Shown here piece after piece: positions 1 through 6,178 of a stretch of 64,000 bases of DNA (position 1 is its first letter; every line of letters starts with the position of its first letter). The stretch is from NCBI RefSeq assembly GCF_900188165.1, contig NZ_FZOS01000001.1:1-64000 (forward strand). The letters are read 5' to 3'. A program made the translations under genes and the position numbers. This DNA is from Edaphosphingomonas laterariae (lineage in GTDB: Bacteria; Pseudomonadota; Alphaproteobacteria; Sphingomonadales; Sphingomonadaceae). The notes under the pieces were generated by a model. The model did no database searches and was not told the origin of the DNA. It was given only the letters and a program-made list of their open reading frames with translations.

Positions 1-227
1 AGCGTTCCGCCGAACACGGCTTCACGCCCGTGAGGCGTTCCGCCGAACACGGCTTCACGCCCGTGAGGCGTTCCGCCGAACACGGCTTCACGCCCGTGAG
101 GCGTTCCGCCGAACACGGCTTCACGCCCGTGAGGCGTTCCGCCGAACACGGCTTCACGCCCGTGAGGCGTTCCGCCGAACACGGCTTCACGCCCGTGAGG
201 CGTTCCGCCGAACACGGCTTCACGCTT
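1..227 (+). repeat. 33-bp tandem repeat array in gspG leader (about 7 units)
   Basis: Contiguous, nearly identical 33-bp units without spacers start at 30, 63, 96, 129, 162 and 195, with a partial unit at 1-29. Each unit encodes V-R-R-S-A-E-H-G-F-T-P in the gspG frame; the last one replaces P with L and runs into the real transmembrane helix. Inside each unit a 28-nt imperfect palindrome is visible (34-61 in the first full unit): 5-bp outer arms, a 3x3 internal loop, 4-bp inner arms GCCG/CGGC and an AACA tetraloop. Because 33 is divisible by 3, a change in copy number would keep the reading frame. Confidence 0.97.
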
Positions 228-620
228 GTCGAACTGATGGTGGTGATCGTCATCATCGGCCTGCTGACGACGATCGTCGCGATCAACGTGTTACCGAGCG
301 GCGACAAGGCCCGGGTCGAGAAGGCCAAGGCCGATATCGCGCTGCTGGAGCAGGCGATGGAAATGTACCGGCTCGATAATCTGACCTATCCGGGCACGGC
401 GGACGGGTTGCAGGCGCTGATATCGCCGCCCGCCTCGCTCACGCGGCCCGAACGTTACCGCCGTGGCGGCTATGTGAAGAAGCTGCCGGAAGATCCGTGG
501 GGCAACGCCTATCAGTACGCGTCGCCCGGCCAGCATGGCGCCTTTGACATCTACAGCTATGGCGCCGACGGCCGCGAGGGCGGTGAGGCGGACAATGCCG
601 ATATCGGCAACTGGAACTAG
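1..620 (+). CDS. gspG: Type II secretion major pseudopilin GspG with repeated leader (5' end outside window)
   Basis: This is the major pseudopilin of the type II secretion pseudopilus. The mature part starts at the prepilin motif GFTLVELMVVIVIIGLL (G-F cleavage site, Glu at +5) and ends in the typical GspG calcium-site region and the terminal DIGNWN. Upstream of the cleavage site the frame stays open to the left window edge. It encodes six full copies and one partial copy of an 11-residue unit (VRRSAEHGFTP), each repeating the cleavage motif. Normal prepilin leaders are about 5-15 residues, so this one is extraordinary. The true start is unresolved: every unit opens with GTG, and the first partial unit resembles the start of the gspJ array. 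It is the first gene seen of a gspG-N operon. Confidence 0.93.
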   Translation, partial: RSAEHGFTPVRRSAEHGFTPVRRSAEHGFTPVRRSAEHGFTPVRRSAEHGFTPVRRSAEHGFTPVRRSAEHGFTLVELMVVIVIIGLLTTIVAINVLPSGDKARVEKAKADIALLEQAMEMYRLDNLTYPGTADGLQALISPPASLTRPERYRRGGYVKKLPEDPWGNAYQYASPGQHGAFDIYSYGADGREGGEADNADIGNWN

Positions 621-642
621 GCGCGATCCTGCGGTTCCGGCC

Positions 643-774
643 GTGAGGCGTTTCGCCGAACAGGGCTTCACGCCCGTGAGGCGTTTCGCCGAACACGGCT
701 TCACGCCCGTGAGGCGTTTCGCCCAACACGGCTTCACGCCCGTGAGGCGTTCCGCCGAACACGGCTTCACGCTT
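643..774 (+). repeat. 33-bp leader repeat array in gspH (4 units)
   Basis: Units start at 643, 676, 709 and 742. The first three share a TCC-to-TTC change (Ser to Phe) and each differs from the others by one base (CAG for CAC, or CAA for GAA). The last unit, which carries the functional cleavage site, matches the gspG/gspJ consensus. The array is in frame with gspH. Confidence 0.95.
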
Positions 775-1185
775 GTCGAATTGATGGTGGTGATCGCCAT
801 CATCGGCCTGCTGACCGGGGCGGTGGTATTGGCGATGCCCGATCCGCGTGGCGATGTGCGGCACGAGGCGGAGCGTTTTGCCGCGCGCGCCCGCGCCGCG
901 CAGGATGCGGCGATCATCGAGGCACATGAAATGGCGCTGTGGGTTTCGGCGGACGGCTATGGCTTCGAACAGCGCGACCGGCGCGGCTGGCGGCCGATCG
1001 ACGAGAAGCCGTTCGAGGACCGTCGATGGGAAGGCGCGCAGGCCATTGTCGGCGATGCCGGGCGTGCACGCGTGATTTTCGACACCACGGGCTTTTCCGA
1101 GCCGCTGGACGTGACGCTTGTTCGGGATTCCGCGCGTGCCACAGTGCGGATCGAGGGGGACGGCACGATTCATGTCGGCTCCTGA
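643..1185 (+). CDS. gspH: Type II secretion minor pseudopilin GspH with repeated leader
   Basis: Minor pseudopilin of the T2SS tip complex. The prepilin motif GFTLVELMVVIAIIGLL lies about 40 residues from the chosen start, followed by a roughly 135-residue GspH-type globular domain rich in beta strands. The GTG at 643 is chosen because it opens the first leader unit just after the gspG stop; the open frame reaches further upstream but only as gspG shadow. The leader has four 11-residue units (RRFAEQGFTP, RRFAEHGFTP, RRFAQHGFTP, RRSAEHGFTL). The first three share Phe for Ser at position 4, so this array is partly diverged from that of gspG. It overlaps gspI by 14 bp. Confidence 0.9.
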   Translation: MRRFAEQGFTPVRRFAEHGFTPVRRFAQHGFTPVRRSAEHGFTLVELMVVIAIIGLLTGAVVLAMPDPRGDVRHEAERFAARARAAQDAAIIEAHEMALWVSADGYGFEQRDRRGWRPIDEKPFEDRRWEGAQAIVGDAGRARVIFDTTGFSEPLDVTLVRDSARATVRIEGDGTIHVGS

Positions 1186-1645
1186 TCGTTCCGCCGAACA
1201 CGGCTTCGCTCCGGTTGTCCGTTCTGTCGAGAACGGCTTCAGGCCCTTTGCTCGTTCTGCCGAGAACGGCTTCACGTCCGCAAGGCGTTCCGCCGAACAC
1301 GGCTTCACGCTGATCGAACTGATGGTGGCGCTGGCGGTTTTCAGCATTGCGGCGCTCGCGCTGTTGCGGCTGGAAGGGGCGACGTTGACCAGCACGGCCT
1401 CGCTTGCGGATCGAACCATCGGGCAGATCGTCGCGCGCAATCTGGCGGTGGAGGCGCTGACCGATCCGGTGGCGCCCAGCTTTGGCGAAACCAAAGGCGT
1501 GCAGGAAAATGCGGGCCGCGCCTGGCGCTGGACCCGCCGTTCCATCCGCGCGACGCAGGTAAACCTGCAGCAGATCGACATCGCGGTGGTGGATGATAAC
1601 GGCCAGCCAGCCGGCGCGCTCACCGTGTTCAGGCCGATGCCATGA
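1172..1645 (+). CDS. gspI: Type II secretion minor pseudopilin GspI with degenerate repeated leader
   Basis: Minor pseudopilin GspI. The prepilin motif GFTLIELMVALAVFSIAALAL lies about 43 residues from the ATG at 1172; the globular part follows (QIVARNLAVEAL is typical of GspI). The leader consists of four degenerate 11-residue units, RS-AEHGFAP, RS-VENGFRP, RS-AENGFTS and RRSAEHGFTL, in exact 33-bp register. The start overlaps the gspH end by 14 bp and the stop overlaps the gspJ ATG (ATGA), which points to translational coupling. This array is the most diverged of the four and may be the oldest. Confidence 0.9.
   Translation: MSAPDRSAEHGFAPVVRSVENGFRPFARSAENGFTSARRSAEHGFTLIELMVALAVFSIAALALLRLEGATLTSTASLADRTIGQIVARNLAVEALTDPVAPSFGETKGVQENAGRAWRWTRRSIRATQVNLQQIDIAVVDDNGQPAGALTVFRPMP
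1181..1312 (+). repeat. Degenerate 33-bp leader repeat array in gspI (4 units)
   Basis: Units start at 1181, 1214, 1247 and 1280. Units 2 and 3 differ from the consensus so that each contains a perfect hairpin: 1220-1235 (CGTTCT, loop GTCG, AGAACG) and 1253-1268 (CGTTCT, loop GCCG, AGAACG). The last unit is consensus-like. The diverged units keep the 11-codon register and the Gly-Phe dipeptide. Confidence 0.9.
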
Positions 1646-2412
1646 ACGAGCATCGCGGCGAACACGGGTCCGATTTTACGCGGCGTTCCGCCGAACACGG
1701 CTTCGATCTTACGCAGCGTTCCGCCGAACACGGCTTCACGCCCGTGAGGCGTTCCGCCGAACACGGCTTCACGCCCGTGAGGCGTTCCGCCGAACACGGC
1801 TTCACGCCCGTGAGGCGTTCCGCCGAACACGGCTTCACGCTTGTCGAACTGATGATCTCCTTGCTGATCTTCGGCATGCTGGCGGCCGCGGGTGTGGGAT
1901 TGCTGGGGTTCAGCGTGCGGGCGCAGGAGGCCGCGCAGGAACGGCTGGATGAAGTGGCGGCCATCCGCCGCGTCGGGGCGATATTGACGTCGGATCTGGC
2001 GCAGGCGGCGCCACGGCTGGTGCGCGATCAGGATGGTATTCGCCAGGTCGCGTTCATCGGCGATGGCGGCGCGGCCGATGCCATCGCGCTCAATTTCGTG
2101 CGGCGCGGCTGGAGCAATGGGGCCATGGCGGCACGGGCGTCGCTCCAGCGCGTCGAATATCGGCTGGCCGGGGATCGGCTGGAACGTCGCACCTGGCCGA
2201 TGCTCGATGGTGCCGCGCCGGCCAAGCCCGCGATCGTGATGCGCGGGGTGGAAGCCATGACGGTGCGCTATCGCCGGAAGGGCGAATGGCGCGACCGGTG
2301 GGATTCCGTAAGGCCCGAAGCCATGCCTGACGCGGTGGAGATGGTGCTCGACGTAGCAGGGATCGGCGCGGTGCGGATGCTGTTCCTCACCGGCACCGGG
2401 GTCGGGCCATGA
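1642..2412 (+). CDS. gspJ: Type II secretion minor pseudopilin GspJ with repeated leader
   Basis: Minor pseudopilin GspJ of the pseudopilus tip. The motif GFTLVELMISLLIFGMLAAAG lies about 65 residues from the ATG, followed by a roughly 190-residue GspJ globular domain. The ATG at 1642 overlaps the gspI stop (ATGA). The leader holds six 11-residue blocks in register: a degenerate first one (NEHRGEHGSDF), then TRRSAEHGFDL, TQRSAEHGFTP, two VRRSAEHGFTP and the terminal VRRSAEHGFTL. The first block shows how the array grades into non-repeat sequence at its 5' edge. The 3' end overlaps gspK by 4 bp. Confidence 0.93.
   Translation: MNEHRGEHGSDFTRRSAEHGFDLTQRSAEHGFTPVRRSAEHGFTPVRRSAEHGFTPVRRSAEHGFTLVELMISLLIFGMLAAAGVGLLGFSVRAQEAAQERLDEVAAIRRVGAILTSDLAQAAPRLVRDQDGIRQVAFIGDGGAADAIALNFVRRGWSNGAMAARASLQRVEYRLAGDRLERRTWPMLDGAAPAKPAIVMRGVEAMTVRYRRKGEWRDRWDSVRPEAMPDAVEMVLDVAGIGAVRMLFLTGTGVGP
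1645..1842 (+). repeat. 33-bp leader repeat array in gspJ (6 units, first degenerate)
   Basis: Units start at 1645, 1678, 1711, 1744, 1777 and 1810. The last three are identical in DNA to the gspG units apart from the terminal CTT, although the mature parts of the genes are unrelated at nucleotide level. That suggests recent copying or gene conversion between genes. Divergence increases toward the 5' end, as expected for an array that grows or is homogenised from its 3' end. Confidence 0.95.
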
Positions 2413-3392
2413 AGGTTCCGTATTCGGAACGCGGTGGCGCCTTGCTGACGGTGCTGCTGCTGGTGGCGGTGATGTCCGCTTTGTCGGTGGCGGCGCTGGA
2501 ACGCCTGCGACTTTCGACGCGGCTTGCCGCCAATGGCGCGGCGGCCGATCAGGCCCGCGCCTATGCGCTGGGGGCGGAGTCCATGGCGCTCGATCGGATC
2601 GGCGTGCTTTCAGGGCGCGATACCGGGATGACCACGCTTGCCGGCGGATGGCATGGACGCCCGCTCGCACTGCCGCTGCCCGGCGGCATCGTCACCGCGA
2701 CGCTGACCGACGGGGGCAATTGCTTCAACCTCAACAGCGTGGCCGAAGGCCTGATCGCCGGCGATTATGCGCCGCGCGAGGTTGGCATTCGCCAGTTCGT
2801 CGCGCTGATGCAGTCGCTGGGCATGGACGGTGCCGAGGCCCGTCGTGTCGCGGCATCGCTGGTCGACTGGATCGACGCGGATTCCGCGCCCAACCCCGAT
2901 GGGGCGGAGGATGATTATTATATGCAGGCGGCAACGCCGTACCGCGCGGCCAACACCCTGCTGGGCGACGTCAGCGAGCTTCGCGCCGTTGCCGGTGTCA
3001 CGCCCGAAATCTACCGGCTGCTGCGCCCGTGGGTGTGCGCGCTGCCGACGACCGATCTTTCGCCCATCAACATCAACACGCTTTCGATGGATCAGGCTCC
3101 GCTTGTGGCCATGCTCATACCCGATCAACTCGATATCCCCCGTGCTCGCCAGATCCTGGCCGAACGGCCGGCAACCGGCTGGAGCAGCACCGTGGACTTC
3201 TGGAAGCTGCCGGCGCTGGAGGCGCTGACCCCGGATATGGAGGTGCAGGGGCAGACGCAGCTTCGCACGCGCTGGTTCAACCTCGCGCTTGACGTGGAAA
3301 TCGGCGGCGCGCAGGTGAGCGAAACGGCCTTGATCGACGGCGGATTGACGCCGGCAAGGCTGGTGTCGCGCAAATGGGGGGGCGACGAATGA
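2409..3392 (+). CDS. gspK: Type II secretion minor pseudopilin GspK
   Basis: GspK caps the pseudopilus tip. It has a short ordinary leader (MKVPYSERGG) and a hydrophobic helix ALLTVLLLVAVMSALSVAAL without Glu+5, as is usual for GspK. The large alpha-helical domain follows, with conserved segments such as NLNSV, DWIDAD (about residue 155) and INTLS. Length 327 aa fits the family. It is the only pseudopilin here without a leader array and so serves as an internal control. It overlaps gspJ and gspL by 4 bp each. Confidence 0.92.
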   Translation: MKVPYSERGGALLTVLLLVAVMSALSVAALERLRLSTRLAANGAAADQARAYALGAESMALDRIGVLSGRDTGMTTLAGGWHGRPLALPLPGGIVTATLTDGGNCFNLNSVAEGLIAGDYAPREVGIRQFVALMQSLGMDGAEARRVAASLVDWIDADSAPNPDGAEDDYYMQAATPYRAANTLLGDVSELRAVAGVTPEIYRLLRPWVCALPTTDLSPININTLSMDQAPLVAMLIPDQLDIPRARQILAERPATGWSSTVDFWKLPALEALTPDMEVQGQTQLRTRWFNLALDVEIGGAQVSETALIDGGLTPARLVSRKWGGDE

Positions 3393-4492
3393 CCGACGAT
3401 CGCTATCTCCTGCTATTTCCGGGCGGCGAAGGCGAACCGCTGGGCGGCTGGCTGCGCATTTCCGGCGGAGCGGTCGTCGCGCGCGGGCGTGACGTGCCGG
3501 CCATCGGCGAAGAGGATGCCGACGAGCGGATCGTCGCGGTGGCGCCCGGCCCGGATGTCGCGATCCATTGGGTCGATCTGCCCGATCTTTCGCAGGCACA
3601 GGCGGCGGCGGCGGCGCGGCTGCTGGCGGCCGACGTGACGGCGGAGCCGATCGATCAATTGCATATCGCGGTCGGCCCGGCGGATGCGGATGGCGCGCGC
3701 GCCATGGCTTTGGTGTCGAACGCGCGGATGGGTGGCTGGGTGGCCGCGTTGCAGGGGCTGGCGCTCGATCCCGATCATGTCGTTCCCGAAACCCTGCTGA
3801 TTCCGCAGGCTGAAACGGGCGTGCGGCGTTGGGCGCGCGGCGACCTGCATCTCGTTCGCGGCGATCGCACGGCGTTTGCCGCCGAAGCGACGATCGCGGA
3901 TGCGCTGGTGGCGGGGCCGGTCGTCAATCTGGACGACAAGGCGGTCGAAGCCGGGCTGGCGACGGCGCTGGCCTCGATCCCCGTCGATCTGCGGCAGGGG
4001 CCGTTCGTCAAGCGGCGGCCATGGGCGATCGACTGGCGGCTGGTGCGGCGGCTGGCTTGGATGGTCGCGGGCTTGTTCCTGCTGACCTTGCTGATCCAGG
4101 CGGCGCTGATCCTGCGCTACACCGTCGCGGCGGACAGCCTGGAGCGCGAGGTGGACGTCATCGCCAGCAAGGCGCTGCCGCGCGTCGAGCGGATTGCCAA
4201 CGCGCCGGCGCAACTGAACGAGCGGCTGGCCGAGCTGCGCGGCGGCGGCCGGGGGTTCAGCGCGACGGCGGCGGCCTTGTTCGCAGGGGTGCGGGATACC
4301 GCGAATGTCGAACTGACGGCGCTGCGCTATGATCGCGACGGCAGCCTGCGCGCGACGGTGAGCGCGAGCGCGGCGAGCGATATCGCCGCGCTTCAGCAGC
4401 GGATTGCCGGGCAGGGCTTCATCGCCAATGCTGGCGAACCGCGATCGGGCGGCGGCCGGCAGATCGCCGAACTTGCGGTGCGGGGGCAGTGA
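3389..4492 (+). CDS. gspL: Type II secretion inner-membrane platform protein GspL
   Basis: GspL couples the cytoplasmic ATPase GspE to the inner-membrane platform. The N-terminal ~200 residues match the cytoplasmic actin-like domain; a single membrane segment (MVAGLFLLTLLIQAALIL) lies near residue 225; a small periplasmic ferredoxin-like domain follows. Length 367 aa is normal. I chose the ATG at 3389 because it forms an ATGA overlap with the gspK stop; an in-frame ATG at 3374 would add five residues inside gspK. Confidence 0.88.
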   Translation: MTDDRYLLLFPGGEGEPLGGWLRISGGAVVARGRDVPAIGEEDADERIVAVAPGPDVAIHWVDLPDLSQAQAAAAARLLAADVTAEPIDQLHIAVGPADADGARAMALVSNARMGGWVAALQGLALDPDHVVPETLLIPQAETGVRRWARGDLHLVRGDRTAFAAEATIADALVAGPVVNLDDKAVEAGLATALASIPVDLRQGPFVKRRPWAIDWRLVRRLAWMVAGLFLLTLLIQAALILRYTVAADSLEREVDVIASKALPRVERIANAPAQLNERLAELRGGGRGFSATAAALFAGVRDTANVELTALRYDRDGSLRATVSASAASDIAALQQRIAGQGFIANAGEPRSGGGRQIAELAVRGQ

Positions 4493-4983
4493 TGGCGACG
4501 CTGATGGAACGGTTCCGCCCCTGGTGGACGTCGCGTTCGCCGCGCGAGCGCATCATGCTGCTGGTGATGGCGGGGTTGCTGGGCGTCACGCTCGGCTGGT
4601 TGCTGCTCGTTCGTCCGCTGGGCGATGCGCTGGCCGATGCGCGCGCGCGCCATGACCGGGCGATCCTTGCCCGGGCCGAAGCCGGCGGGCAGGCGGATGC
4701 CATTGCCAGCCTTGAACGTGCCGGGCCCAAGGCATTGCCGGCGCCGGTGGACGTATGGATCGGGCAGAAGGCGAGCGAAGCGGGCTTCACCGTCGCTCGG
4801 GTCGATCCGGTGAGTGCCGCGCAGGCCACGATCGTCATCAACGTCGTTCGGTCGCAGGCGTTTTTCGCCTGGGTGAGCGAGCTTGAGCGTCGCGACGGCC
4901 TGATCGTGGAAGGGCTGAACGCCACCACCAACAACGATGCTACGCTGTCGGTGGAAGCCACCTTCCGGACGCGCGCGAAATGA
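4492..4983 (+). CDS. gspM: Type II secretion protein GspM
   Basis: GspM is the bitopic partner of GspL. It is 163 aa with a short cytoplasmic N-terminus containing SPRERIML, typical of the family, one membrane segment at about residues 18-38 (LLVMAGLLGVTLGWLLLV), a coiled-coil-like stretch rich in Ala/Arg, and a periplasmic ferredoxin-like domain. The ATG at 4492 shares one base with the gspL stop; an overlapping GTG at 4489 is the alternative start. Confidence 0.87.
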   Translation: MATLMERFRPWWTSRSPRERIMLLVMAGLLGVTLGWLLLVRPLGDALADARARHDRAILARAEAGGQADAIASLERAGPKALPAPVDVWIGQKASEAGFTVARVDPVSAAQATIVINVVRSQAFFAWVSELERRDGLIVEGLNATTNNDATLSVEATFRTRAK

Positions 4984-5702
4984 TGCGCGTGCGCCTCTCG
5001 CTCCGCCGCGCGGGGCTGTTCCTCGCATTTTTCGCGTTGGCGCTGGTGGCATTGTTCCCGATGCGGATCATGCTCGGCGCGCTGGGGCTCGGCGCCGTTG
5101 GCCTGTCGGTGCGCGAAGTGCAGGGCAGCGTGTGGCACGGCAAGCTGAAGGAGGTGCGCTTTGGCGCCGCCGCACTGGGCGATGTCGACGCGGGCCTGAA
5201 CTTCTTCCCCCTGTTCGTCGGTCGCGCGCGCATCGATGCCAGCCGGGCGGGTGAGGGGGGCGATGCGCTACAAGGCGCGCTCAGCGTTACCCGTCATACG
5301 CTTGGGCTGGATGATGCGACGATGCGGCTGCCGGCCGCTGCCATATTCGCGCCGCTGCCGGTGAGTGCCGTCGATCTCGGCGACGTGAGCGTCCGCTTCC
5401 GGGAGGGCGTGTGCGACCGGGCCGAGGGGCTGGTGCGGGCCGAATTGCAGGCCGATGTGCCCGGCCTGTCGCTGCCCGGCGGGATGAGTGGCACCGCACG
5501 TTGCGATGGCGGCGCCTTGCTGCTGCCGCTCGCCAGCCAGAGCGGCATGGAGATGCTGGCGCTCCGCATCGTCAAGAATGGCGGCTATACGGCGGACTTC
5601 ACGGTCCGCAGTTCCGACCCCGCAGTCCAGCAGGCGTTGCAGACCCACGGGTTCGCGCCGTCCGGCGATGGGTTGAAATTGTCGGTGGCGGGGCAATTGT
5701 GA
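4980..5702 (+). CDS. gspN: Type II secretion protein GspN
   Basis: GspN is an accessory T2SS protein present in only part of the family. It has an N-terminal membrane anchor (about residues 11-36, ending LGALGLGAVGLSV) and a periplasmic beta-rich domain with the characteristic VQGSVWHGKL near residue 50. Length 240 aa is usual. Its ATGA overlap with gspM and one-base overlap with the next gene place it in the same operon. GspD, E, F and a GspC equivalent are not in the window and are presumably to the left. Confidence 0.82.
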   Translation: MMRVRLSLRRAGLFLAFFALALVALFPMRIMLGALGLGAVGLSVREVQGSVWHGKLKEVRFGAAALGDVDAGLNFFPLFVGRARIDASRAGEGGDALQGALSVTRHTLGLDDATMRLPAAAIFAPLPVSAVDLGDVSVRFREGVCDRAEGLVRAELQADVPGLSLPGGMSGTARCDGGALLLPLASQSGMEMLALRIVKNGGYTADFTVRSSDPAVQQALQTHGFAPSGDGLKLSVAGQL

Positions 5703-6160
5703 TGCGCGTCGCGATCCTTGCTACGGCCATGTTGCTCAGCGCCTGCGCTGCGCCGGCCACCCGGCCCGCGCCCGCCAGCCAACCGGACGACGGCATTCCG
5801 CTGGGCACCTTGCCCCGGCAGGCCTTGCCGCAGGGGCAGTGTGCGCTGTTCCTGTGGAAGGCGGGGAACGAGGCCCGGCTGGTGGTGATGGCGCGGGTCG
5901 ATCCGCCGCTGGCGCGGATCGCGCTCGATGGACGGCAGCTCGATCTGCCCCGCACCAATGCCGATGGCCTTGCGGCCGGCGCTGCGTTCAGCAACGCCAC
6001 CTACAGCGATGGCACGACGAGCGTGACGATCGACGTCGTGCTGGAAAAGCGCGAGGAATTGCAGGGCGGTGCGGTGGTGACCGGGGGATCGCTCAGCCTC
6101 GATCGCGCCGCCGGCGACAGCTTCGTCATGCCCGTCGCCGGCCTGCTCGCCTGCCGCTGA
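5702..6160 (+). CDS. Putative lipoprotein at the end of the T2SS operon
   Basis: 152 aa. The N-terminus MRVAILATAMLLSACAAP is a lipoprotein signal with lipobox LSAC (Cys near residue 15). The mature part is short and beta-rich, with no family I recognise. The ATG shares one base with the gspN stop, so it is very probably translated with the secretion operon. A role as an outer-membrane accessory (for example a pilotin-like factor) is inference from position only. A pair of Cys residues (LPQGQCALF and the C-terminal ACR) could form a disulfide. Confidence 0.75.
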   Translation: MRVAILATAMLLSACAAPATRPAPASQPDDGIPLGTLPRQALPQGQCALFLWKAGNEARLVVMARVDPPLARIALDGRQLDLPRTNADGLAAGAAFSNATYSDGTTSVTIDVVLEKREELQGGAVVTGGSLSLDRAAGDSFVMPVAGLLACR

Positions 6161-6178
6161 ACCCTTGGGCGCGGCCCC

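Noticed and set aside
1-230. Possible CRISPR array at the left edge
   Set aside because: The units are contiguous with no variable spacers, are in frame with gspG and recur in three other genes; no cas genes are present.
1215-1275. GTTC/GAAC motifs in gspI units considered as LexA (SOS) boxes
   Set aside because: Alphaproteobacterial LexA sites are direct repeats with fixed spacing in promoters; these are inverted, inside coding repeats, and do not fit the spacing.
439-2670. A long minus-strand open frame (743 codons) across the pseudopilin genes
   Set aside because: It is antisense to gspG-gspK. The 33-bp unit has no stop in this frame, so the arrays lengthen it artificially; it has no recognisable domain or start signal.
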